The notes under the pieces are model-generated. The model made no database searches. It had not been told where the DNA came from and saw nothing but the letters and a program-made list of their open reading frames with translations. A DNA stretch of 64,000 bases from Hyphomonadaceae bacterium (GTDB taxonomy: Bacteria > Pseudomonadota > Alphaproteobacteria > Caulobacterales > Hyphomonadaceae). A program made the position numbers and the translations under genes. The DNA lies in assembly GCA_024743315.1 (NCBI GenBank), contig JANSWU010000006.1, positions 248,001 through 312,000 on the forward strand, in the 5' to 3' direction. This document shows, in pieces, positions 27,151-36,459 of the stretch; position 1 is the first letter of the stretch, and each line of letters opens with the position of its first letter.

Positions 27151-29781
27151 CTAGAAGCGCTTGCGCACCGTCACGCCATACGTGGCTGGCGCGTTCGGGT
27201 AAGTGTTGACACTGCCCGGCTGCGCTGTGGTTGGGAAGCCTGATGTGAATTGCTCATCATCATTGATGTTCCGACCCCAGACGGTGACATTCAGACCATT
27301 CTCCCAATCGATACCAAAGCTGGCATTCACGGTGCCGACTTCACGGTCGAGCCCTGGAATGTTGTCGACCACCTGAACTTCGCTTTCATAGACATAGTCT
27401 GCGCGGACGAAGCCACTCATCGTGTCTGAAAGATCATGCGTGTACTGCGCCCCAAAGAACAGGCTGGTTTCAGGAATACCGGATGGCTGCTGACCTGAAA
27501 GGTCACCAATGCCGTCGGCAACACCGTCTGCCAGGTCGATCGCGCCGCCTGTGGCCACCGGAGCGTTCTGGAAGTCATCATATTCAGGATCTTGCAGAAT
27601 ACCGGCCGTGGTCAGCTGGAAATTGTCGGTGACGAACCAGGTCGCATCGAATTCCAGACCTTGCGTCGACTGTTCACCCGCATTGGCAAGCACGAAGCCG
27701 GTGCCAGAGAAGATGGTCGACTGGAAGCCCTCAATCGTTTGATCAAAGATTGCCAGGTTGAGATTGAAGTCTGAGAAGGACAGTTTCGCGCCAAGCTCGA
27801 AGACCTCTGTCTCTTCAGGACCGGCAAAACGGGTACCTGAGAGACGTCCTGGAGGCACCAGACCCGCCGCGGTGACTGCCGCTGTGTCGGATGCGAAGAA
27901 GGAGCTGTCGCGCGTCAGGTTCCAAGATGAGGCCTTGTAACCGGTCGCATAGCTGCCGTAGAAATTGACATTCTCATTGAAGTCATACGCCAAACGAGCG
28001 GTGACCGTCACTTTGTCATCTTCCGTAGAATTGCCTTCAACCGAGTTCGGGAAATCCACGAAACCTGGCAGGAATTGCAGGTCGGCGAACTGCCCGGCAA
28101 TCACTTGCGCGGTTCCGGCCTGAACGCCGCCCTGAATCGCTGCAACGGTTGCGATTGAGGTTGGATCGCCCAAGCCAGCTCCAGTGAGCAAGGCCTGGTA
28201 AGTTGCAAGATCAACCCCCGGGACAGCGCCTGCAGCGACCTGGCCAAGCGTGATGTCAGCCAAAGAAGCCCCCGCCAGGGTTTCCACGATGAACTGATTG
28301 TTCAGCTCGGTGGCGAGATCCAGGCTTGAGAACAAATCCGTATTCTCGACCCGGCCAGTCACGGTTTTCTCATCATTGATGTAGGCAAGGCCAAGCGTCG
28401 CTGTCAGGCGATCCGTTGCACGCCAGTCAACCTGACCGAACAGGGAGTAACTCGTATTGTCCTGGTCAAAGAATTCACGCGAACCGGTATCGGTCTCGAA
28501 AAAGCTTCCTGGACCAAATCCGAGCAGAGCCTCCAGGCCAGCAAATGTGCCTGGCGCGCCTGCAAGCAGGTCGGCATAGGCGGCAAATTGCGGGCCGAAG
28601 GTGACGTCGCTCTCAAGATCAACGGTCTCGTCGAAGTAGAATGCACCGACCAGATAATCTACCGTGTCCGTGCCACCCGCGAGACGAAGTTCGTGCGTGA
28701 ACGTATCGATCGTATAATCGAGCAGATTTGAATTGATCAGACGGGCATTGGTGAAATCGGCGTCAGCGTCGCTGAGCAGTTCCTGCTGACGCACAGAGCC
28801 GATATACGTGACCGTACCAAGATCGGTTTCATACTCGACTTCTGCTGACAGACCGCCATTCGAAATCTCGTTTGTTGGATCAATGTCAGTATTCGCGGTG
28901 TAGCTGAAAGGATCCGAGAGGACTTCACCACCGAGCGCAGTAATGGCGCCGGAGGTTGGGCCATTGAAGATGTTCGGTGCATAGCAGCAGAGCTCGTCCA
29001 GCTCGTCATAGTCCGCGATCAGACGGATGGACAGGTCTTCATTCGGTTCGAACAGGAGCTGGCCTTTGAGCGCATAACGGTCGCGATCATTGAGCTCGCT
29101 TCCAGTGCCGATATTGTCGACATAACCATCGCGCGTGTTGTAGCTGCCGGTCAGCGAGAAGGCGACCGTATCAGACAAAGGTCCGGTGACGCGGCCTTTG
29201 AGGATTTGCTGATTGAAATTGCCCAGCGTGCCTTCAACCAGACCGCCAAACTCAAATTCTGGTTCCTGGGTGACAACATTGATCACACCAGCCGAAGAGT
29301 TCTTGCCGAACAGAGTCGACTGCGGACCACGCAGAACTTCGATCCGCTCGATGTCAGCATAGTCAGACAGACCACCTGCGGCACGGGTCCGGTAGACCCC
29401 ATCAATGTAGACAGCGACAGACGGCTCGATACCGATATTGTTGCCGCCATTGCCGAAGCCACGGATGATGAAGGTTGAGTTGCCCGATTGCTGCAGCTGC
29501 GACACGCGCAAAGACGGCACGACGGTCTGCAGGTCGAGAATATCGTTGATCTGGGCTTTTTCGATAACCGCATCATCAACAACGGACACCGCAATCGGCA
29601 CGTCTTGCAGGGTTTGCTCCCGCTTGGTCGCAGTGATCGTCACAGTATTCAGGCGCTTAGCGTCCTCACCGCTTTCGTCCTGAGCAACGGCGGTCATGCC
29701 GGTACCGGCGACCAGAGCGGTCAAACCGACGCTGACCGACAACGCAGCTTTAAGGCCAAAGCTCTTTTTCGTGGATTTCAT
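27151..29781 (-). CDS. TonB-dependent outer-membrane receptor
   Basis: 876 residues. Signal peptide, then a plug domain with VTITATKREQTLQDVPIAV (TonB-box-like region), IRGFGNGGNN, and IERIEVLRGPQSTLFGKNS; then a beta-barrel with many alternating strands, ending in VTVRKRF with the C-terminal Phe used by the BAM machinery. It is of the large type common in marine Caulobacterales and sphingomonads. Cargo unknown; no ABC transporter, Fur box or hydrolase sits beside it. A paired-Cys loop (LCCYAPN) lies in the barrel. A dyad at 29889-29910 precedes it. Confidence 0.95.
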   Translation of the reverse strand: MKSTKKSFGLKAALSVSVGLTALVAGTGMTAVAQDESGEDAKRLNTVTITATKREQTLQDVPIAVSVVDDAVIEKAQINDILDLQTVVPSLRVSQLQQSGNSTFIIRGFGNGGNNIGIEPSVAVYIDGVYRTRAAGGLSDYADIERIEVLRGPQSTLFGKNSSAGVINVVTQEPEFEFGGLVEGTLGNFNQQILKGRVTGPLSDTVAFSLTGSYNTRDGYVDNIGTGSELNDRDRYALKGQLLFEPNEDLSIRLIADYDELDELCCYAPNIFNGPTSGAITALGGEVLSDPFSYTANTDIDPTNEISNGGLSAEVEYETDLGTVTYIGSVRQQELLSDADADFTNARLINSNLLDYTIDTFTHELRLAGGTDTVDYLVGAFYFDETVDLESDVTFGPQFAAYADLLAGAPGTFAGLEALLGFGPGSFFETDTGSREFFDQDNTSYSLFGQVDWRATDRLTATLGLAYINDEKTVTGRVENTDLFSSLDLATELNNQFIVETLAGASLADITLGQVAAGAVPGVDLATYQALLTGAGLGDPTSIATVAAIQGGVQAGTAQVIAGQFADLQFLPGFVDFPNSVEGNSTEDDKVTVTARLAYDFNENVNFYGSYATGYKASSWNLTRDSSFFASDTAAVTAAGLVPPGRLSGTRFAGPEETEVFELGAKLSFSDFNLNLAIFDQTIEGFQSTIFSGTGFVLANAGEQSTQGLEFDATWFVTDNFQLTTAGILQDPEYDDFQNAPVATGGAIDLADGVADGIGDLSGQQPSGIPETSLFFGAQYTHDLSDTMSGFVRADYVYESEVQVVDNIPGLDREVGTVNASFGIDWENGLNVTVWGRNINDDEQFTSGFPTTAQPGSVNTYPNAPATYGVTVRKRF

Positions 29782-29888
29782 AAACTCACGTCTCCCGATG
29801 ATTTAATTGGAATTACAGGTTCTGGGGGATTCCCCTCTTTGCGGGGGATTTGTGGGTGATGGATAGATGACTCACATGCGCTGACAAG

Positions 29889-29910
29889 GCGACAAATGCA
29901 CACTTGTCGC
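29889..29910. promoter_or_regulatory. 22-bp interrupted palindrome upstream of the TonB receptor
   Basis: GCGACAA at 29889-29895 and TTGTCGC at 29904-29910 are exact reverse complements, and inner TG/CA positions keep the symmetry. It lies 108-129 bp upstream of the receptor start, suiting a dimeric repressor or activator site. GGGGATTCCCC at 29825-29835 is a second small palindrome nearer the start. Regulator unknown. Confidence 0.4.
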
Positions 29911-29951
29911 GATCGTGATCGACAGCGGTATATCCGCAACAGATAAAGCAG

Positions 29952-29974
29952 AACCCCGCCGAGCGGACGGGGCT
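29952..29974 (-). terminator. probable terminator of the cysteine-rich secreted protein gene
   Basis: An inverted repeat with AACCCCG on the left and CGGGGCT on the right lies 32-54 bp past the end of the minus-strand gene at 30006-30980. In the minus direction it is followed by a T-containing stretch. Stem is imperfect in its inner part. Confidence 0.5.
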
Positions 29975-30005
29975 CAAACGCGGTCAGATTGTACGCCGGT
30001 AGGAC

Positions 30006-30980
30006 TTATTGGACGCCTTGCCCGACACCACCATCGAAGATCATCGACTGAGCCTCGGACGTACGCGTCCGTTCGACCTGACGCTGAACCGTTTTCATCA
30101 CGGTACGGGTCTTGGGAACACAGATTTTCTGTTTCGTCCGGACCTCGACATACTTGATACCAGGACCGTGCCGGCGCAGCAGGGAGCGTTCATTGCAATC
30201 ACGCTCTGGCGCCTGAATTTTACAGACGAGATTGCCACCATGTTCATGCACCAGAGCTTCGCCTTTGCGGCAGGCAAAAGTCTCGCCATGGGCAAAACTC
30301 GCATGACCTTGGTCAATTGATCCGAGCGTGACCTGCATGCTCGTGCCCGCCATGCAGCGGAACAATTCTCCCTTATATGCGGGCGGAACGCGATCGCTTG
30401 CATCGACGCGAGATGCCGGGTGCGGCGTGCCTTTATCGTCAATGCAAACCGCCTGTACCGCACGCATGACGGTTTTGATCGAGATCTTGTCCTCGCAATA
30501 TTCCTCTTCGGTCGGGATCTTTTCGGTGACGGTTTCCATATAGGTTTCATCGCCGCCACTTACGTTGAGCCGGTCAATGGCCGTGGGAGCAACGCCCTGG
30601 GCTGAATAATAACCACCACCGCCCGCAATGATGACATTGTTTTCTGAGCTGCCAACGATGCTCGTATTCAAGTAACTCTGTGTATTGGTGACAATGCTGC
30701 CTTGGTTCACGACAACATTAGAGCCGGTCACCATAACGTTCGGCCCCGCCACGTGGACACCCGGAATGTGGACGCTGGGACCTTTCGGCCCCTTACAGCA
30801 AGGTCCCCCCATGCCGCCACCGGGCATGGGTGCCGGCGGTGGAGTATGCGGCGCGCAACCGCCATTGCTGCACGGAGACATGCCGCCCGAGCCACCTCCC
30901 GCATAGGCCATGCCGCCCATAATGGCGATTGAAATGAATCCGGCCCCGGCGAGTAAGGTGTTCCGTGTTGAAACGGTCAT
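30006..30980 (-). CDS. cysteine-rich secreted protein with short beta-type repeats, unknown family
   Basis: 324 residues with a signal peptide (cleavage probably after AYA, residue 27). Residues 28-68 are Gly/Pro-rich with four Cys. About residues 75-102 consist of seven-residue units (VHVAGPN, VMVTGSN, VVVNQGS, IVTNTQS), suggesting stacked short strands. The C-terminal half holds seven more Cys, a GELFRCMAGTSMQVTLG segment and a basic end (PKTRTVMKTVQRQVERTRT). Eleven cysteines outside the cytoplasm imply disulfides. Start ATG has GGGAGT upstream. I do not recognise the family; a surface or matrix component is a guess. Confidence 0.75.
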   Translation of the reverse strand: MTVSTRNTLLAGAGFISIAIMGGMAYAGGGSGGMSPCSNGGCAPHTPPPAPMPGGGMGGPCCKGPKGPSVHIPGVHVAGPNVMVTGSNVVVNQGSIVTNTQSYLNTSIVGSSENNVIIAGGGGYYSAQGVAPTAIDRLNVSGGDETYMETVTEKIPTEEEYCEDKISIKTVMRAVQAVCIDDKGTPHPASRVDASDRVPPAYKGELFRCMAGTSMQVTLGSIDQGHASFAHGETFACRKGEALVHEHGGNLVCKIQAPERDCNERSLLRRHGPGIKYVEVRTKQKICVPKTRTVMKTVQRQVERTRTSEAQSMIFDGGVGQGVQ

Positions 30981-31183
30981 CAGACGACTCCCAAACAGTT
31001 CGCCTAGTAGGAAGCAGGTTCCATGCCGAGTTTCGCCTCACCGGAGAACCGGGGGCCAAAATGAACCGACTTTCGCCCAGAACGCGAACCGCAAACTGGA
31101 ACGAACATTGCGGCACTCGTCCCAAATCGAAATTGGAGGCGGTCGGGCAAGGGACCGTGAATAAGAGTACAAAGAGAATAAGA

Positions 31184-31729
31184 ATGATTACAACTCATCA
31201 CCCGAATACCGAGACGCTTCTATCGGCCTGGGCGCGCATGAACGGAGCGCCGAGTGCGCCGAACGAAGGCGCGCGTGCGGCCGATCATCCTGAACTCTTG
31301 GAATGCCTGTTCGTGATCGAACGTTCTGACGAAGGTCGTTGGTTGTTCCGCAATGCTGGGGATCAGCTTGGCAAGCTGCTCGGCCGCGATCTCGGTGAGC
31401 AGGATTGTCTTGATTTCTGGACCGGGCATGATCGCAATATGGTCCAATCCTTGATTGATTCCGTGCGCGAGAGCCGCAAGCCCGGCATTCTGCATGCGAC
31501 TGGTGAGACCCTGACCGGGACCCAGGTAACAATCGAACTAACGCTCGCCCCGCTGCCGACGCCGCGAACCGACGCCGCGAAAAACCGGCTTTTGGGGCTC
31601 TACCAGATCCTGCAAGCCTATCCGGTTTTGCAAGGACGTCCGGTCTGGCGCCATCGCGTTACAGCCATCTATCCGCCGGCAATTGAACGCCAGCCCTCAC
31701 ATATTCGACTGGTGGCGAGTAACGATTAG
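31184..31729 (+). CDS. PAS_5-like sensory domain protein
   Basis: 181 residues from ATG at 31184; the open frame upstream lacks support. One PAS-like domain (LLECLFVIERSDEGRWLFRNAG, shortened here to its core; LGKLLGRDLGEQDCLDFW; TGTQVTIELTLAPLPTP) and no output domain. Alphaproteobacteria have many such stand-alone PAS_5 proteins of unknown role. Its stop overlaps the convergent cckA stop by 4 bp. The 203 bp upstream hold divergent promoters but no gene. Confidence 0.75.
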   Translation: MITTHHPNTETLLSAWARMNGAPSAPNEGARAADHPELLECLFVIERSDEGRWLFRNAGDQLGKLLGRDLGEQDCLDFWTGHDRNMVQSLIDSVRESRKPGILHATGETLTGTQVTIELTLAPLPTPRTDAAKNRLLGLYQILQAYPVLQGRPVWRHRVTAIYPPAIERQPSHIRLVASND

Positions 31730-34290
31730 GCCGCTTCCTTGGCGCGCGCGACCAGCTCGGCTTTTACGCGTTCTGCAAGCTGCTTCACAGTGAACGGCTT
31801 GGCCATGAACGCGACCTCCTGGTCGCCGTCCAGTTTGGCGGCAACATCGCGCTCGGCATAGCCAGACATGAACAACACTTTGGCGGTGCCAAGCAGCTCT
31901 TTCGCTTCCTTGATCAAAGTCGGACCATCCATGCCCGGCATAACGACATCTGAGACAATCAGGTCGAATGCGCCCGGATTCTCTTCGAGGATCTCCAAGG
32001 CCTCTTCGCCGTCACAGGCCTCTTCGACATCGTAGCCGCGCGACTTGAGCTGGGATGCCGCGATCGATCGCACCCCGTCTTCATCCTCGACCAGGAGGAT
32101 GCGTCCACGTCCTGAAATGTCGACGGGTATGGAAACCGCATTGATTGGTTCCGGCTGCAGCAAATCGACTTCTGGAATTTCATCGGCTTTCAAGGCCGGC
32201 AGATAGATTTGGAACGTGGTGCCTTTGCCAACCTCGCTGATCGGACAGATATAGCCCTCAGACTGCTTGATAATGCCGTAAACCGTCGACAGGCCGAGAC
32301 CGGTGCCCAAACCTTTTGGCTTGGTGGTGAAGAAGGGATTGAAGATGTTTTTCAGGTTTTCCGGCGCGATGCCGTGACCGGTATCTTCAACTTCGATGAG
32401 CAAATACTCGCCATCTTCGACAAATCGGAAGCCGTGCTTGTGCGCGTCTTTCTCGGTCGCACGCGACGTTTTGATCGTCAGCTTGCCGCCGCTACCGCCA
32501 TCCATGAGCAGCGCATCGCGAGCATTGGTGGCGAGATTGATGATCGCAGTTTCCAACTGGTTGCGGTCGGCTTTGACCATTGGCAAGTCGCGCCCGTGAA
32601 CGACATTAAAGTCGATCCGCTCATCCAGAAGCTGCCCAAGTAGAATGGCGAACTCAGATAGGAAATCACCTGGCTCGAACACCTCCCGTCGGAAGGTTTG
32701 CTGGCGCGCATAGGCCAGCAGCATCTGAACAAGGTCTTTCGCTCGCACCGAGAATTCATGGATTTTCTTGAGGTGATCAAAGCTTGGATCGCCAACCGGG
32801 TGCTTGGTCAGAAGCTCATCATTATTGAGCATGATGCCGGTCAGCACATTGTTGAAATCATGCGCAACCCCGCCAGCCAGCTTGCCGATGGCCTGCATCT
32901 TTTCACCTTGGGCGAGGCGCAGTTCGAGCTCTTTCTGCTCGCTCATATCGATGACGTAAGCGACGGCGGGCTGCCCCATACCATCCAACGTCACGAAGAC
33001 ATTGACGTGCTTCTGATCCTCGTCCGCCAAGCGAAGCCCAACCGGCTTGTCGATGGAATCCAACAGCGCTTCGCGCAGCTTGTTCTCGCCTTCTTCGGCA
33101 ACAAACAGATCGATAAAGCGGGTCCCCGGCGACGCGCCGCCACCGGCCAAGCCCATCAGCGCCCGGTTGCTATCAGTGATGATCGCGCCTTCCAGCGAAT
33201 GTCCTTCCAGACGCGCCGCGCCAAACGGCGCATCATCGAACATCGGATCGCCTTCCGGACGTGGTGGACGACTGGCTGAGGCCGCCAGCATGCGGCTTTC
33301 ACCTTCGAGCATATTCTGTGCGTTGGCGAGCACGATGGTCCGGCCAGTCGCGTCTGCACCCTTGCCGTTCCAAGTCGTGATGGTCTGGACCGGCATTTCA
33401 ACGCCATCGCGCGACCGGATCATGATATCTGCGCGCCCCGGCACACCCGACTTGCGATCACGGCGCAGCATCTTCACAAATTCCGGACGCATAATGTCGT
33501 CGAGGCGAATATTCTTGGCCGTTTCAGACAGGCCCAGCAGCTCGCGCAGCCAGCCATTGGCATAGGAAATCGTCCCGTCCGCGCCCGTCGAAAAGAAGCC
33601 CATCGGGGCGTCCTCGACATAGAGTGCGCGCATGTCTGCGGCGCCCGTAACGTGTTCGGATCCTGTAATCCGGCGCAGGCGCCAAATGACGCGATCACCT
33701 TTCAGCGGTGACACTGACGCTTCGTATTGGACCGGCAATGCGTCCGTGCCGAGCGTCATCGCAGGCAAGGTCTCTCGCCGTGCCTCGCCGGCTTTCGCGG
33801 CTTTTGAAAGTCGGAAAATTGGAGCCGCCAAACCTGGCGCGGCACTAAAAATCCGATCGACAGAGACCGGTCCAATCGCATCGGATTGGCCAAGCAAGGC
33901 CATTTGAGTCAGTTCAGAGTAAGCCGGGTTTGCCGCCAGCGGAGCGCCGCCGCGATCACAAATCAAGACCGCTTCATCCAGCGCATCGATCCAGGAGAAA
34001 CGCGGTGTCGCTGGCTTCATCGCGTCGGCCATGGCGCCGCGTTCTGGGAACAAGCCCATGCGACGTCCCGCCCCGCGCAGAATCCAGAGCAAGAACACCA
34101 TACCACCGGCCGCCATGGCGATGAGCAGGATCAGCCCGGCCGGACCCCCCGCATTAGGCCAGGCCAGGCTGGCGCTGGAGGCCCCGATGGCCAGCAGAAT
34201 ACAGGACCAAAATCCCATTTGCAGCCAATCCATTTGGCGGATCGACTCTAATGAGTTTTGGTCTTGGGTTTCCGGCGCTTCATCGGCCAT
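31726..34290 (-). CDS. cckA: hybrid histidine kinase CckA
   Basis: 854 residues: two N-terminal membrane helices (about 25-72), PAS-like domains (about 90-450), HisKA with GGVAHDFNNVLTG (His477), HATPase with NLATNARDAL, DTGHGIAPENL and GLGTGLGLSTVYGI, then a receiver with LLVEDEDGVR, Asp781 in SDVVMPGMDGP and FMAKPFT. Order and motifs are those of CckA, the bifunctional kinase/phosphatase that drives ChpT and CtrA in Caulobacterales. It is longer than the roughly 690-residue Caulobacter protein, mostly in the PAS part. GGAGTG precedes the ATG. CtrA-like boxes lie 114-144 bp upstream. Confidence 0.93.
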   Translation of the reverse strand: MADEAPETQDQNSLESIRQMDWLQMGFWSCILLAIGASSASLAWPNAGGPAGLILLIAMAAGGMVFLLWILRGAGRRMGLFPERGAMADAMKPATPRFSWIDALDEAVLICDRGGAPLAANPAYSELTQMALLGQSDAIGPVSVDRIFSAAPGLAAPIFRLSKAAKAGEARRETLPAMTLGTDALPVQYEASVSPLKGDRVIWRLRRITGSEHVTGAADMRALYVEDAPMGFFSTGADGTISYANGWLRELLGLSETAKNIRLDDIMRPEFVKMLRRDRKSGVPGRADIMIRSRDGVEMPVQTITTWNGKGADATGRTIVLANAQNMLEGESRMLAASASRPPRPEGDPMFDDAPFGAARLEGHSLEGAIITDSNRALMGLAGGGASPGTRFIDLFVAEEGENKLREALLDSIDKPVGLRLADEDQKHVNVFVTLDGMGQPAVAYVIDMSEQKELELRLAQGEKMQAIGKLAGGVAHDFNNVLTGIMLNNDELLTKHPVGDPSFDHLKKIHEFSVRAKDLVQMLLAYARQQTFRREVFEPGDFLSEFAILLGQLLDERIDFNVVHGRDLPMVKADRNQLETAIINLATNARDALLMDGGSGGKLTIKTSRATEKDAHKHGFRFVEDGEYLLIEVEDTGHGIAPENLKNIFNPFFTTKPKGLGTGLGLSTVYGIIKQSEGYICPISEVGKGTTFQIYLPALKADEIPEVDLLQPEPINAVSIPVDISGRGRILLVEDEDGVRSIAASQLKSRGYDVEEACDGEEALEILEENPGAFDLIVSDVVMPGMDGPTLIKEAKELLGTAKVLFMSGYAERDVAAKLDGDQEVAFMAKPFTVKQLAERVKAELVARAKEAA

Positions 34291-34403
34291 TACACTTCAC
34301 TCCAACACGGACCGTCGACAGTCCGATGATTCGCATTGATTTATAGCAGGACTTATTCACCAAGCGCACGTACCCCGCTCCAATTTATCCTTTTGCACCC
34401 GAA

Positions 34404-34434
34404 ATGGTTAATCAAACGAGAAGACTGGTTAATC
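34404..34434. promoter_or_regulatory. paired CtrA-like half-sites between cckA and the DUF885 gene
   Basis: TGGTTAATC occurs twice, at 34405-34413 and 34426-34434, 21 bp apart (two helical turns). With the flanking A at 34404 the first reads TTAACCAT on the minus strand, the CtrA half-site; the second reads TTAACCAG. They lie 50-80 bp before the DUF885 gene and 114-144 bp before cckA. Confidence 0.5.
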
Positions 34435-34483
34435 CTAGATGACGGATTATACAGGTTTCATTACAGGTCTCGAAAGGATTGCC

Positions 34484-36355
34484 ATGCGCGTAACCTCTAC
34501 TGCGATTGCCGTTTTCATTGCTGCCGGTCTGGCGGCTTGTGCTGGACAAACCCCACCGATGGAGCCCGCCGCAACAAATGCTGACATCGCACCCGATCTA
34601 GACACGGAAAAAGAGACCGAAACTGAGCGCCTGAACGCCTGGTTCGAAGACAAATTTAATGAAAGCATTTCGCGCAGCCCAATGAGCGCGACATTCCTCG
34701 GCAGCCGCGAGAATTACGACAAATGGGACGATGTCTCGCCCGCTGCACGGGACGCAGAGCTCGAAATTCAGCGTGCCAATATCGCCGAAATGCAAGACCT
34801 GTTTGATCCGGCAGCACTCACCGACCAAGGCCAGCTCTCATTTCGCTTGGCTGAATACGAGCTTGAACGCGATGAAATTGCGAACAATTGGCGTGGCTAC
34901 ACTTACACGTTCAGCCAAATGCGCGGGGCGCATGCCGGCATCGCCTCCTTTTTGATCGGTCAACATAAGGTCACCAGCAAACAAGATGCTTTGGATTACA
35001 TATCGCGCCTGGAAGGTATCGAGACCTATCTCGGGCAGCATCTGGCGAATGCACAATCCTCCGCTGAAAAGGGCATCCGACCGCCGCTTTTTGTCTATGA
35101 TTTTGTCATTGAAGGCGCGGGCAATGTCGTGACCGGCTACCCGTTCGAAGGCGCCGATCCTGACAGTCCGTCGCCGCTTTATGCAGACTTTACAGGCAAG
35201 GTCGACGCCCTGGTCAGCAATGGCACCCTTACCAGTGACGAAGCCGATGAGCTGAAATTCCAGGCCCGCGGAGCCCTGCTCGATCATGTCTACCCGACCT
35301 ATTTCAACCTGATCCAATGGGTCTATGGCGACAAAGCCAACGCCAACTCGGATGATGGCGCCTGGAAACATGAAAACGGCGATGCCTATTATAATGACCA
35401 GCTGAAACTGATGACCACGACGGACATGAGTTCAGACGAGATCCATCAGCTCGGGCTTGCCGAAGTGGCACGGATACATGGCGAAATGCGGGCCATCATG
35501 ACCGAAGTCGGATTTGAAGGGTCGCTGCAGGACTTTTTCGATTTCACCCGGTCCGATCCAAAATTCTTTAAGCCAAATACGGATGAAGGCCGAGCCGAAT
35601 ATCTCGCCGAAGCGACCGCTATGATCGATACGATGCGCGAAGCCTTACCGAGCGTATTTAACACATTTCCGAAAGCCGACATGGTCGTAAAAGCGGTCGA
35701 GCCCTTCCGCGAGAAGGCCGCCGGTAAAGCGTTTTACCAGCGCCCCGCCCCTGACGGCTCTCGGCCCGGTGTCTATTATGCCAACCTCTATCGCATGCAG
35801 GATATGCCGCTCTACCAGATGGAAGCGCTTGCCTATCATGAAGGCATACCGGGGCATCACATGCAGCTCGCCATTTCGCAGGAGCTGATCGGCATCCCAA
35901 AATTCCGCAAATATGGCGGGTATACCGCCTATACCGAAGGCTGGGGGCTCTATTCGGAATTCCTGCCCAAGGAAATGGGCTTCTATGAGGACCCCTATTC
36001 TGACTTTGGCCGACTTGCCATGGAGCTCTGGCGAGCAGCGCGCCTCGTGGTCGATACAGGGCTGCATGAAAAACGATGGACGCGCGAAGAAGCCATCGAC
36101 TATCTCCTTGAAAATACACCCAATCCAGAAGGAGATTGCCGCAAAGCCATCGAGCGCTACATCGTCATGCCAGGGCAAGCGACAGCGTATAAGATCGGCA
36201 TGATAAAAATCCTCGACCTTCGCGAAGATGCGCGCGCCCGTTTAGAGGACAAGTTCGATATCCGAGACTTCCATGACGTCGTGCTCAAGGATGGCCCGGT
36301 TCCACTGCAAATCTTGGAGGAAAATGTGGAGGCGTGGATCACCGCTCAACTGTAA
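34484..36355 (+). CDS. DUF885-family lipoprotein, probable zinc peptidase
   Basis: 623 residues from ATG at 34484 with AAGGA before it. Lipobox LAAC (Cys19). The DUF885 hallmark YHEGIPGHHMQLAI contains an HExxHH-like zinc site and is followed by YTEGWGLYSEFL, whose Glu is the third ligand in related M32-like gluzincins. Such proteins are common in Caulobacterales and are presumed periplasmic carboxypeptidases; substrate unknown. The 193 bp before it hold the CtrA-like boxes. Confidence 0.9.
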   Translation: MRVTSTAIAVFIAAGLAACAGQTPPMEPAATNADIAPDLDTEKETETERLNAWFEDKFNESISRSPMSATFLGSRENYDKWDDVSPAARDAELEIQRANIAEMQDLFDPAALTDQGQLSFRLAEYELERDEIANNWRGYTYTFSQMRGAHAGIASFLIGQHKVTSKQDALDYISRLEGIETYLGQHLANAQSSAEKGIRPPLFVYDFVIEGAGNVVTGYPFEGADPDSPSPLYADFTGKVDALVSNGTLTSDEADELKFQARGALLDHVYPTYFNLIQWVYGDKANANSDDGAWKHENGDAYYNDQLKLMTTTDMSSDEIHQLGLAEVARIHGEMRAIMTEVGFEGSLQDFFDFTRSDPKFFKPNTDEGRAEYLAEATAMIDTMREALPSVFNTFPKADMVVKAVEPFREKAAGKAFYQRPAPDGSRPGVYYANLYRMQDMPLYQMEALAYHEGIPGHHMQLAISQELIGIPKFRKYGGYTAYTEGWGLYSEFLPKEMGFYEDPYSDFGRLAMELWRAARLVVDTGLHEKRWTREEAIDYLLENTPNPEGDCRKAIERYIVMPGQATAYKIGMIKILDLREDARARLEDKFDIRDFHDVVLKDGPVPLQILEENVEAWITAQL

Positions 36356-36459
36356 CGCGCGCAACAGTCTTCCCTTAGAGGAAGGTTTTCGGAAAGCTCA
36401 TTTCATTCTTTAGCTTTTTTTGTTGCCTATCAGCAATTCCATGCCCTAACAGAGCAATC

